Assembly (NCBI RefSeq): GCF_006658505.1
Contig: NZ_VFUZ01000005.1
Location: 212,872 to 276,871 of the forward strand
Reading direction: 5' to 3'
Length of the DNA stretch: 64,000 bases
Origin: Mesorhizobium sp. B2-4-15
GTDB lineage: Bacteria > Pseudomonadota > Alphaproteobacteria > Rhizobiales > Rhizobiaceae
Position numbers and translations under genes: made by a program
The notes under the pieces: model-generated
The model's database searches: none
Seen by the model: the letters and a program-made list of their open reading frames with translations, nothing else
Told to the model about the DNA's origin: nothing
Shown: piece by piece, positions 1 through 8,031 of the stretch
Position numbering within the stretch: the first letter of the stretch is position 1
Layout: the number at the start of each line of letters is the position of its first letter

Positions 1-1
1 C

Positions 2-619
2 GCGCGGCGCCCCGAAGAGATCATCTTCCGCAAGGAACTCGAACTGCTCGGCGGCCATATGCCCGGCCTGTCGCTCGGCTTCATGATCGAGGAGCGCTCA
101 AGCCGTGAGGGCTGGTACGGCCATATGGGCCGTATCGATGCCATAAGGCTGCCGCTGCTGGCGCCCGATTTCCGCGAACGCGAGATATTCTGCTGCGGTC
201 CCGACCCTTTCATGCGGGCCGTGCGCGGCATGCTGGAAGCCGCCGGCTTCGACATGACGAAATACCACCAGGAGAGCTTCGCCGCGCCGGTGGTGGAGGA
301 AATCCCGGCGCCGTTCGCGTCGCCCGCACAGGACGGCGCCCCTGTTCCCGTCGACGCCGCGACAGCGATCCGCTTCGCGCTTTCGGACGTCGATGCCGAA
401 TGTGTCGCCGGCCAGACCGTGCTGCAGACGGCGCGCGCCTCGGGCGTGCGGATACCCGCGGCCTGCGAATTCGGCCTGTGTGGAACCTGCAAGGTCAAGA
501 AAGTCTCCGGCGATGTCGAGATGAGCCACAATGGCGGCATCCTCGATCATGAGATCGATGACGGCTTCATCCTGGCCTGTTGCTCCAAGCCGCTGTCGGC
601 GTTGGAAATCGAGGCGTAA
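2..619 (+). CDS. gbcB: Glycine betaine demethylase-type ferredoxin reductase, C-terminal part
   Basis: Partial gene: the frame is open from the left edge, so the N-terminal FMN/FAD domain lies outside. The visible part has the end of a ferredoxin-NAD(P)H reductase domain, with the nucleotide-binding signature FCCGPDPFM. A linker follows, then a C-terminal plant-type [2Fe-2S] ferredoxin domain with cysteines in C-x4-C-x2-C (CEFGLCGTC) and a final cysteine in LACCSKP. This order, reductase first and ferredoxin last, fits GbcB, the electron-transfer partner of the Rieske oxygenase GbcA that removes a methyl group from glycine betaine. The carnitine genes at 52.8-60.7 kb would produce glycine betaine. 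Another member of this reductase family (Hcr-like, phenylacetate- or stachydrine-type) cannot be excluded because the start and neighbours are missing. Confidence 0.75.
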   Translation, partial: ARRPEEIIFRKELELLGGHMPGLSLGFMIEERSSREGWYGHMGRIDAIRLPLLAPDFREREIFCCGPDPFMRAVRGMLEAAGFDMTKYHQESFAAPVVEEIPAPFASPAQDGAPVPVDAATAIRFALSDVDAECVAGQTVLQTARASGVRIPAACEFGLCGTCKVKKVSGDVEMSHNGGILDHEIDDGFILACCSKPLSALEIEA

Positions 620-764
620 TCGGTTCAAGGCCTCAACCGATCCGGGAAATAGTGGGTGCCTTGCCGGCCCTGATTGCCTTGCCAAGAATAAACCGAGCGT
701 TTACAGCCGTTGTAGGTCGAAGCAATCCTGCCGGCAGGTGGAATTGCGGAGCGGGGCAACAACG

Positions 765-1193
765 ATGCGTGATTCCAGTGCTTATGCGGTTGCGAGCCGG
801 GATATCGTCTTCGAATCCTTCGATGGCGAGGCCGTGGTGCTCAACCTTGCGAATGGCAAGTATTTCGGCTTCTCCGATTCCGGCAGCAGGGTCTGGCAGG
901 CGCTCTCGTCAGGGGTCGACGCCCAGGCCCTGATCGGGCTGGCCGCTGGCGGCTCGACAATAGGCCCGGCTGAACTTGACGACTTCATATCGCACTTGCT
1001 CGAACTGGGATTGCTGGTGCCTTTGGAAGCAGCGACGCAGCCACTGCCGGACGAGTTGCTCGCCGGGCTTGCCGCCACGAGCGAGCCGCTCAATGTGAGC
1101 GTCCACGACGACCTTGCCGACCTGATCATCGTGGATCCCATCCACGAGGTCGAGGAACCTCTCGGCTGGCCTGTTGTCAAGCAGGCATCCTGA
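765..1193 (+). CDS. PqqD-like peptide chaperone, HPr-related-kinase system type
   Basis: A 142-residue protein. Residues about 5-90 look like the PqqD/RiPP-recognition fold: a beta-hairpin (VVLNLANGKYFGFSDSG) followed by helices with the pattern RVWQALSSG. PqqD domains bind peptide substrates and hand them to modifying enzymes. Here the next gene is an HPr-kinase-like protein and a nucleotidyltransferase lies further down, the arrangement I know as the HPr-rel-A system, whose substrate is unknown. The C-terminal 50 residues form an extra acidic tail with the pattern DLADLIIVDPIHEVEE followed by GW-P. The ATG at 765 is chosen because upstream sequence in this frame looks non-coding and a purine-rich GGAGCGGGG precedes it. 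No radical-SAM or PQQ genes are nearby, so PQQ synthesis is unlikely. Confidence 0.7.
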   Translation: MRDSSAYAVASRDIVFESFDGEAVVLNLANGKYFGFSDSGSRVWQALSSGVDAQALIGLAAGGSTIGPAELDDFISHLLELGLLVPLEAATQPLPDELLAGLAATSEPLNVSVHDDLADLIIVDPIHEVEEPLGWPVVKQAS

Positions 1194-1239
1194 CGAGCCG
1201 TTTGCATCCTGGCCGCTTGCATGCTGACAGAGGCGCTGG

Positions 1240-2193
1240 ATGCCGCGCGTGACGCTCGAAACCCTGCCGGATTACGCCCGGTATCTCATCGCCGCCGCCG
1301 AAGACGCGGCCGCGCACCATCCAGCCACGAAGAAGGTCCGCCTGCCCCGGCTGGAGCTGACCGCGCATATCGGCCCCGGTGTGCTTGCGGATGCCCTTGG
1401 CCACGCCTTCGTGGAGGCCGCCGATGACGACCGGACGGAACCGTCGGCATGTCGCATCTTTGTCGTTCATCCCGGCATCGCCGGCATTCCTGAGCCGGCA
1501 CAATGGGGCGACGCGCATTTCACCGAATATGGTTTTGCCGAGCGGCTCGCCGAGGCGGGGCTGCGCGGCCACTATTTTCACGATCTGGACTTCTGGCAGG
1601 TCTACGGCCCGCAACACCGCATTGGCGTGCAATTGATGGCGTCTGCCGACGCCTTTCCGCCCTGGGAGCCGGGGGCGCCGCTACGGGCATTCCTGCATTG
1701 GGAATACGCGGCGCGCGGCATGCGGCTGACCCATGCCGGCACGCTCGGTGCCGACGGCAAGGGCGTGCTTTTGGCCGGCGCGGGCGGCGCCGGCAAATCC
1801 GGCACCGTCGCTGCCGGCCTCATAAACGGGCTCGACAGCGTCGGCGATGATTATGTGCTGATCGACCCCGCCGGCGGCGTGACCGCGCGGCCGCTGTTTT
1901 CAACGCTGAAGCAGGATCCAGCAGGGTTCGCGCGGCTGGGGCTGAAGCAGCGGCTGAGGGCGGAAAGTCCCCTCAACTGGCAGGGCAAGCACACGTTTCA
2001 CATTGGCGACATCGCGCCCCGTCCGGTACCCTCGAAGCTGGACATCGTCGCGCTGGTGGTGCCACATATCAGCGGTGGCGGAGCAAGTTCGATCATGCCG
2101 GTGTCGCGCAGGGACGCCATGATTGCATTGGCGCCGTCCGGCATAGCGCAGATGCCGGGCGAGCGGCGATCTCGACATCATCGTCATCGATGA
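1240..2193 (+). CDS. HPr-kinase-related protein, 3' end replaced (truncated)
   Basis: HprK-related kinase A type protein. The Walker A motif is GAGGAGKS (about residues 184-191), followed by the HprK-like GDDYVLIDPAGG. The family phosphorylates protein or small-molecule substrates; in this system the substrate is not known. The reading frame is normal up to about residue 305 (SGIAQMPGE), then ends in an arginine- and histidine-rich tail of a few residues. In the next frame the same bases encode the middle of a glycosyltransferase. The last roughly 60 residues expected of such kinases are therefore missing and the stop lies inside foreign reading frame. It begins 46 bases after the PqqD-like gene with only a weak ribosome site (AGAGG). 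The nucleotide-binding core is intact, but function is doubtful. Confidence 0.65.
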   Translation: MPRVTLETLPDYARYLIAAAEDAAAHHPATKKVRLPRLELTAHIGPGVLADALGHAFVEAADDDRTEPSACRIFVVHPGIAGIPEPAQWGDAHFTEYGFAERLAEAGLRGHYFHDLDFWQVYGPQHRIGVQLMASADAFPPWEPGAPLRAFLHWEYAARGMRLTHAGTLGADGKGVLLAGAGGAGKSGTVAAGLINGLDSVGDDYVLIDPAGGVTARPLFSTLKQDPAGFARLGLKQRLRAESPLNWQGKHTFHIGDIAPRPVPSKLDIVALVVPHISGGGASSIMPVSRRDAMIALAPSGIAQMPGERRSRHHRHR

Positions 2194-2830
2194 TGGCTCG
2201 ACGGACGGATCGGCAGAAGCGGTGCGCTCGATAATGGGAGAAAGCCCATGCATTCGTCTGTTTCAACAACCCAACATGGGTGTGACCCGGACGCGTAACA
2301 CCGGACTGAGGCTGCTCGGCCAAGAGACCGAACTGGTCTCTTTTCTCGATTCGGATGATATTTCGCCGGTCGGACGCTTTGCCGCCGATGTCGAATTCTT
2401 CCGCAAGGACCCTGATCTGGATCTCACCTATTCAAGGATGATGCTGGTCGACAAGATCGACGACGAGAGCCTCGAGCCCACCGACGACAGCCGCAGCATC
2501 ACGGTTCGCGGCATCCACCTGTCGGCGGCGATCTTCACGCGCCGGCTTGTCGAGCGTATCGGTGTCTTCGACGAAGCGTTCAATCAGGCAGAGGATACCG
2601 ACTACCTGCTGCGCACGTTTGAAAGCGGACCAAGATATGTCATGCCGGAGACCGTGGCCCTCTACTACAGACGCCATCCCGGCAACATGACCCGACAGAC
2701 CGACGTCCAGTCCCGTGAATTCATGCGCGCCATCTATAAGTCGATGAACCGCCGCAAGGCAGATCCGACCCTGCGTCGAATCGAAGGTATCTTCGAACTC
2801 AAGGATCTCGCTGACTGGCATTTGATGTGA
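2159..2830 (+). pseudogene. Glycosyltransferase family 2, 5'-truncated remnant
   Basis: From about 2165 the frame encodes DIIVIDDGSTDGS, the second strand and metal/nucleotide region of a GT-A fold, then SFLDSDD (the DXD-type motif) and a regular GT2 C-terminal half with EDTDYLLR and YYRRHPGNMT. The first strand and helix that normally open the fold (roughly 35 residues) are absent, and an in-frame TAG at 2144 closes the frame upstream. The lost part has been replaced by the end of the HprK-like gene in another frame. Initiation from the GTG at 2222 would give a 202-residue fragment without the nucleotide-binding start. The next gene overlaps its stop (TGATG), so the original genes were translationally coupled. 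Confidence 0.7.
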
Positions 2831-3507
2831 TGGGCGGATACGGCGTCGTCATTCCGGCATTCAACGCGAGCGGCACGATTGCCGAGACGCTGCGCTCCGT
2901 CGCCGCCCAGACGGTTCGCCCGGAACTGGTCGTCGTCGTCGACGATGGTTCGACCGATGATCTTGCCGGCGTGATCGATGCGCTCGGCACGCCGGTGCGC
3001 CTGCTGCGGCAGGAGAATGCCGGGCCCGGCAGCGCCACGACCCGAGGCATGGCGGCGCTGACGACGCCATTCGTCGCGTCCCTCGATGCCGACGATCTGT
3101 GGCTGCCGAGCAAGATCGAAAGACAGCTCGCGTATCTCGAGAGCTCTCCCGCGACATCGGGTGTCTTCTGCCATTTGCGGAACTTCCGCAACGACCTGCC
3201 CGACGCGCCCGAAGCAGCCGCCGTGCCTGGCTGGTCGCGCTCGACCATGCTGATCCGACGCGAGGTCGCCGAGACCGTCGGGCCGGTCATCGACCCGCCT
3301 GGCGGCCGTGGCGAAATGATCGACTGGATCGCCCGGGCACGCGAGGCCGGCTTTGCCCTCGATATGATGGACGAGGTGCTGGCGCTGCGCCGCATCAGAC
3401 CGGGCAGCCTGTCCTATGGGCGCGACGCGGCCCGCGACCGCGGCTATCTGGAAGTGGCGCGGCTCGCCATGCTGCGGCGGGCCCTCAACAAGGCCGGTCC
3501 GGGCTGA
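2830..3507 (+). CDS. Glycosyltransferase family 2
   Basis: A 225-residue GT-A fold enzyme, probably cytoplasmic and acting on a nucleotide-sugar donor. It opens with YGVVIPAFNASGTIAETL, then VVVVDDGSTDD, then the DXD-type motif SLDADDLWLP near residue 80. The C-terminal acceptor half is short (usual GT2 enzymes are 250-330 residues). The ATG at 2830 overlaps the TGA of the preceding remnant; a GTG directly before it is a possible alternative. The stop overlaps the start of the nucleotidyltransferase (TGATG at 3505). Tight coupling to the PqqD/HprK/nucleotidyltransferase genes suggests modification of a surface polymer or peptide product. The acceptor is unknown. Confidence 0.8.
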   Translation: MGGYGVVIPAFNASGTIAETLRSVAAQTVRPELVVVVDDGSTDDLAGVIDALGTPVRLLRQENAGPGSATTRGMAALTTPFVASLDADDLWLPSKIERQLAYLESSPATSGVFCHLRNFRNDLPDAPEAAAVPGWSRSTMLIRREVAETVGPVIDPPGGRGEMIDWIARAREAGFALDMMDEVLALRRIRPGSLSYGRDAARDRGYLEVARLAMLRRALNKAGPG

Positions 3508-4946
3508 TGGCGAATATCCGCGGTATCGACCGACGCTTCCCTGATTATGGCTGGTCGTGGCCGACCGGCGGGCTCGACCAATTGCTCAAGGCAGCGCTGC
3601 TTCCCGACGAGGATGCCGCTGCTGCTTGCGCCGCGCGCTGGCTGGACGAGAACGATATCGATCTCGTCTCCTTCCGCGAGCACCGGCTGCTGGCCGCGAT
3701 CTCCGACAGGTTCGGCAGGAAGCTGGCCGGCCACGCCGCCTATCCGCGGCTCGTCGGCCTGCAGAAGATGCTGTGGACCAAATCCCGCATGGCCATGCGG
3801 GAAGCCGAGCCGGCGCTGAAGGCGATGGTGGATGCCGGATGCCGGGTGATGCTGATCAAGGGCGCCAGCCGGACTGCCTTGAACGCCTCGGCGCAACGCG
3901 GCCGTGTGGCGCACGACATCGACATACTGGTGCGGCCCCACGACATGCAAACGGCCTTCGACGTGCTGCGCGACGGCGACTGGCAGATCGCTACCGGTGT
4001 CAGCCCGCAATATCTGAGGACGAGGCTGGCGTCGCTGCGCTCCATGAACTTCTTCAAGGGCAATCTGGGCGACATCGACCTGCACCAGCTTGGCTATGAT
4101 GGTTCGCAGCAAAGCCAAGAAGACGATCTGGCCATATGGCAACGGGCTGTCGTGGCCGCGTTCAGCGACATCGGCGTGCTGGTGCCCTCGGCTGCCGACC
4201 GCATCGCGCTTGCCATCGCGCATGGCGGGCTCGACGCCCATACGCACAGCGACTGGCTGGTCGACTGCGTGGTGGCCATTCGCGGCGGCGATGTCGCCTG
4301 GGACGTGCTCCTCGATGTCGTCGCCAGGCGTGGGCTTGCCGTTGCCGCGGCGGTGGCGCTCTCCTACCTCGCGCTTGAAACAGGCGTCGCAGTGCCGGAC
4401 AGCGTGCTGGCGCGCGTGCTGCAGATGGCCGACCGCACCGGCCTTTCGCGCTGGTCGGCGATGCTGCAGGCCAAGCCGCGGACCGATTTCGGCCGGCTGG
4501 TCTGGCTGTCGCGCGGCCTTGCCAAGCAGTTGCGGCTGCGGCGCAAGCACGGCCGGCTGCGGCAGGAGCCGCCAGCCAAGGCCTGGCGCGGCAGGGCAGC
4601 CCGCGGTGAGCCGGCCGAAAAGGCGGCGCTGCCGGTGTTCTCGGAATTCATACCTTGTCCGCGCACGACGGGGAACATGATGCTGGCCATCACGGTCAGG
4701 ATCAGCGTGCCACCGGTCCGGCGCCGCATCGAGATGGAGATCAATGCCGATGACCACCATGTCGCCCGCCTGCGCGCCATGGCCATCAGCCGGTCCGGCC
4801 GGGAACGGGTGCTGCATTTTCGCGGCAAGGTGACGCTTGACGGCAAGAGGGATGCCTTGACGCTGGAGGCGCGCCCCTCCCGCAGTTCCGCCAATGGGGT
4901 GATGAGGCGACCGTCGCGGCCTATGGCGCGCTGCCTTTCCAGCTGA
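3507..4946 (+). CDS. Nucleotidyltransferase family protein (NTP_transf_5 type), probable 3' frameshift
   Basis: A 479-residue product resembling the 'uncharacterised nucleotidyltransferase' family found with HprK-like kinases and glycosyltransferases. The core motif is VMLIKGASRTAL followed by HDIDILVRP (about residues 112-137), where the paired acidic residues of D-I-D would bind metal; a second acidic strand follows in GDIDLHQLG. A helical region and a basic linker (QLRLRRKHGRLR) precede a C-terminal beta-rich domain. The last 24 residues are arginine- and serine-rich and unlike the rest. Reading one frame over from about 4877 gives a natural-looking end (QFRQWGDEATVAAYGALPF) stopping at 4973-4975. 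A one-base loss in the C-rich stretch 4874-4881 explains this. The start overlaps the upstream stop. Confidence 0.7.
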   Translation: MANIRGIDRRFPDYGWSWPTGGLDQLLKAALLPDEDAAAACAARWLDENDIDLVSFREHRLLAAISDRFGRKLAGHAAYPRLVGLQKMLWTKSRMAMREAEPALKAMVDAGCRVMLIKGASRTALNASAQRGRVAHDIDILVRPHDMQTAFDVLRDGDWQIATGVSPQYLRTRLASLRSMNFFKGNLGDIDLHQLGYDGSQQSQEDDLAIWQRAVVAAFSDIGVLVPSAADRIALAIAHGGLDAHTHSDWLVDCVVAIRGGDVAWDVLLDVVARRGLAVAAAVALSYLALETGVAVPDSVLARVLQMADRTGLSRWSAMLQAKPRTDFGRLVWLSRGLAKQLRLRRKHGRLRQEPPAKAWRGRAARGEPAEKAALPVFSEFIPCPRTTGNMMLAITVRISVPPVRRRIEMEINADDHHVARLRAMAISRSGRERVLHFRGKVTLDGKRDALTLEARPSRSSANGVMRRPSRPMARCLSS

Positions 4947-5159
4947 TCTCGGCGACGTTTTCGCCCCTGTCTTGAGCCGCGTCTGGCATCGGGGATGGGC
5001 CAGAGGCTGATACGGGCCGTTCATTCCGGCTTCCGGAAACCCTAATCCTCCTCTTTTTCTTCCTGGCTGGCGGGCAGGCTGTGCTCAGCCGACCGGTTAG
5101 AACGCCTTTAACTGCTGATCTGCTAGAGACCAACTGTTCTGGTGATGAAGGCTGTTGGC

Positions 5160-6725
5160 ATGGACTCGCCGCTTGTTGCTCCCGTCAAGCCGGCAGACTT
5201 GAAGCCTCGCCGGGCCGTGTTTCGTCTCGGCGCGCCGGTTGCCGCGACGCTGTTGGTCGTTGCCTATACGATCGCCGTGTCACTCGTCGTCGTGCCGAGC
5301 AATGTCGACGTATCGTGGCTGCTGACGGTTGGCGAGCGCGTCCTGGGCGACGAGCGGCTTTATGCCGATATCGCCGAGGGCAACCCACCTTTTTCAACCT
5401 GGCTTTATTTGCCCTTCCTTGTCATGGAACGGCTGACCGGGCTTGCAGCGGAGATTTGGGTGAGCGTGGGCCTAGCCGCGTTCGCGATAACTTCTGTCTA
5501 CTGTTCCGCGCGCGTTCTAGTGCGGGGGGGCGAAAAACCGCTGAAACAATGCGTCTGGATCATTCCAGCGGCGGTGTTTGTCGTGCTGTTCCTGTTCCCG
5601 CCGGATTTCGGCCAACGCGAGCAGATTGCCGTCATTGCCTTGCTGCCCTGGCTGGCATTGCTTTCGGCGCGCGACCGCGCGGCGGATTTTCGTGCAGGCA
5701 GCGTCGCCGAGCGGTTCGGAGCCGGTGTGGGCGCCGGTATCTTCGTCATGATCAAACCACCCTACAGTGTGCTCTCGCTGGCTGTGCCGGCCATGGTCAT
5801 TGCGCTGCAGCGACGCTCACTCCACCCGCTTTTGACGACGGAAAATATGGTCGGCGGCACTTTGACCGTCGTCTACCTGATTGCGCTCGCCGTTTTCATG
5901 CAGCCCTTCTTTACAGAAGTGCTGCCCTTGCTGCGCCAGGTCTATCTGCCGTTGCGCATGCCGGTGCTCGGCATGCTGATGCTATGGCCTGTCACGATGT
6001 TCGCGGCCATGGCGGCGGCAACGCTGGTCATGGTCTATCCCGGTCGTCTCCATCGCGATGCGAAAATACTGCTTCTGGCCGGAGCGGCCTACGTCCCCGC
6101 CTTCGTCATCATGGGCAAAGGGTGGACCTATCAGGCGCTGCCGTTCCTGACATTCGGCGTCCTGGCACTGATGCTTCAGTCTATCCGGTTGAAACCGCTG
6201 CAAAGCCTGCCTGCACTAGCCAAGACTGGCGCCTTGCTTGGCTTGTTTTCGATCGTCAAGTTGATCGTGGCGCAACAAAGTCTGGCGTTTGCCCAGCCAC
6301 GCAGTGATCTTGACGCAGCGGCGGTCGCCGTCAGCCGCGTCACTGATCATCCAACTTTCATGTCAATCGGTTCGCAGCTGCAGGCTGGCAACCCGCTCGC
6401 CCGGATGGTCGGCGCCCGTGTCGTGGCACGCAATCCTTCCGCCTGGATGGTCAATGATGCCGGGATCCTTATCCAGTTGGCGCAGGATCCTGCCCAGCGG
6501 TTGGATCTGGAGACCCTGCGTCAGGAATATATTCTGGCGATTGCCCGCGAACTTGCTGCCAAGCGACCGGACATCGTGGTAGACGACGGAACGGCAGAGC
6601 CGCGTGCGCCAACGCCCTTGAGGGACAATGTCACGATCGCCAAGGCGCTGGAGGGTTACCGCGCGCTGCTTCAGAACGGATCGGTGACCGTGCTCATCCG
6701 CGCCGACATCAAAGCGCGCCAATAG
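5160..6725 (+). CDS. Polytopic membrane protein, glycosyltransferase-C-like
   Basis: About 521 residues with some ten hydrophobic segments, the first at about residues 22-43. After it comes a periplasmic-type loop VDVSWLLTVGERVLG ... LYADIAEGNPPFSTW. An acidic residue in the first external loop followed by 'NPP' is the usual look of polyprenyl-phosphate-sugar-dependent GT-C enzymes (PMT/ArnT-like). A soluble C-terminal region of about 140 residues follows. The ATG at 5160 has a good ribosome site (GAAGG, 8 bases away); ATG 5145 and GTG 5142 are alternatives. The gene follows the decayed glycosyltransferase locus and converges on another GT-C protein. The specific sugar and acceptor are unknown and no family name is certain. 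Confidence 0.65.
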   Translation: MDSPLVAPVKPADLKPRRAVFRLGAPVAATLLVVAYTIAVSLVVVPSNVDVSWLLTVGERVLGDERLYADIAEGNPPFSTWLYLPFLVMERLTGLAAEIWVSVGLAAFAITSVYCSARVLVRGGEKPLKQCVWIIPAAVFVVLFLFPPDFGQREQIAVIALLPWLALLSARDRAADFRAGSVAERFGAGVGAGIFVMIKPPYSVLSLAVPAMVIALQRRSLHPLLTTENMVGGTLTVVYLIALAVFMQPFFTEVLPLLRQVYLPLRMPVLGMLMLWPVTMFAAMAAATLVMVYPGRLHRDAKILLLAGAAYVPAFVIMGKGWTYQALPFLTFGVLALMLQSIRLKPLQSLPALAKTGALLGLFSIVKLIVAQQSLAFAQPRSDLDAAAVAVSRVTDHPTFMSIGSQLQAGNPLARMVGARVVARNPSAWMVNDAGILIQLAQDPAQRLDLETLRQEYILAIARELAAKRPDIVVDDGTAEPRAPTPLRDNVTIAKALEGYRALLQNGSVTVLIRADIKARQ

Positions 6726-6731
6726 ACACAA

Positions 6732-7964
6732 TCAAGCTTCCGGCGACGGCATGTCGGTAGCCGCAACCGGGGCTCTGTGCTCGCGGGCAACGATGTTGGC
6801 AAGCATCCATGCCGACAGTGACAACGGCACCATCACGCCGATGCCAAGCCCGGCATTGTTTATCAGATGGGCGATGCCCGGATAGAGCCAGATCAGCGCC
6901 AGAAAAATCCTGGGCATGGTGTTGCGCGTCGCGAATATATAGGCGACGGCAACGGCCAGACCGATCGTGTCGTAGCTGTAGCCGTAAGGCGTCGCCAGCG
7001 TCGCCAGCACGGCGGTGAGCACGACCCGTTCGCGATGCTCGACCTGCCGCCACGGCAACCAGACCCAGATGGCTGCTGCGATCGCCGCAACCGTGGCAAT
7101 GGCTTGCAAAGCATAAGCCGCGGCCAGTCCCAAACCAGATGCACGAGCCAGGAAGAACATGGTTGCCGCATTGGACTGATAGGGCTGCGGATAAGGCGCT
7201 TCCAGTATCGCCGTCATCAAGGGGCGGGTTTCGGTCCAGAACAGTCGCCAGACATCGAATCCGAGCGAGGCTCCGGTGAACAGGAACAGCGCCGCCGATG
7301 ACAGTACGGCAGCACCGATGGCGCGCCAACTGCCGCTGGCCAACAGACAGAACGGGACCAGAAGGCCAAGATGCGGCTTGACCGTCAGCAACCCGAACAG
7401 CAGCCCGGCCAGGATCGGCCGCTTCGGCGCCGCCGCCAATCCGCCAACGAGCAAGGCCGTCGTCAAGGCGCCGTTTTGGCCGAAGGCCGCATTGATCAGC
7501 ACGGCCGGACAGACAAGGAGGGCCACTTCGGCAAGCGCGCCAAGTTTCAGCGGCCGTACGGCCAGCCAGAGGCAAAAGAGGGTGCCGAACGTCCAGACGA
7601 AGTAGGCTGAAAAGATCGGCAGCAGAGCAAGCGGCGCGCCGAAAATCAGGATGCTGGGCGGATAGCTCCACTCCTGATTTGGAAGGTCGGGCGAAAACAA
7701 CTGCCGCAGACTTGCGCGATAGCTGTCCATGTCGAACAGCAACGCGACATGCCCATCAAGCGCCATGCGTCCACCCGCCCACAGGTTTGTAAAGTCCCAA
7801 TAGGGCATCCCGTGGCTGACCACGGACAGGCCACGCTCGTCTGACGTCCACAATCCCACATGATAGCGCAGCCCGATCAGTATCCCGGCGCACAACACAA
7901 GTGCCGCGAAACGGGCATCGGACCGGTTGGGGGCAGTCTGATTGACCGGTGCCATTGCGATCAT
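6732..7964 (-). CDS. GT87 (DUF2029) family membrane mannosyltransferase-like protein
   Basis: About 410 residues, with 9-10 hydrophobic helices. It shows the DUF2029/GT87 pattern: WDFTNLWAGGRMALDGH in the first loop (acidic catalytic-type residue), EWSYPPS, then FGQNGALTTALL and LLTVKPHLGLL. In actinobacteria GT87 enzymes transfer mannose from polyprenyl-phosphomannose; in rhizobia the substrate is not established. It converges tail to tail with the preceding membrane protein, with only six bases between the two stops. The ATG at 7964 is preferred; GTG 7979 and ATG 7955 are alternatives. About 60 bases of non-coding sequence separate its start from the next gene. Confidence 0.75.
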   Translation of the reverse strand: MIAMAPVNQTAPNRSDARFAALVLCAGILIGLRYHVGLWTSDERGLSVVSHGMPYWDFTNLWAGGRMALDGHVALLFDMDSYRASLRQLFSPDLPNQEWSYPPSILIFGAPLALLPIFSAYFVWTFGTLFCLWLAVRPLKLGALAEVALLVCPAVLINAAFGQNGALTTALLVGGLAAAPKRPILAGLLFGLLTVKPHLGLLVPFCLLASGSWRAIGAAVLSSAALFLFTGASLGFDVWRLFWTETRPLMTAILEAPYPQPYQSNAATMFFLARASGLGLAAAYALQAIATVAAIAAAIWVWLPWRQVEHRERVVLTAVLATLATPYGYSYDTIGLAVAVAYIFATRNTMPRIFLALIWLYPGIAHLINNAGLGIGVMVPLSLSAWMLANIVAREHRAPVAATDMPSPEA

Positions 7965-8031
7965 ATTCCGTGCATCCACGACCTTGGCTGCCTTAATAAT
8001 GCCCGAATAATGCCCGGGGGTTAAGATCGGC

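Noticed and set aside
1221..1427. Short frame overlapping the kinase start
   Set aside because: Arg- and Pro-rich with no ribosome site; it lies inside the kinase gene.
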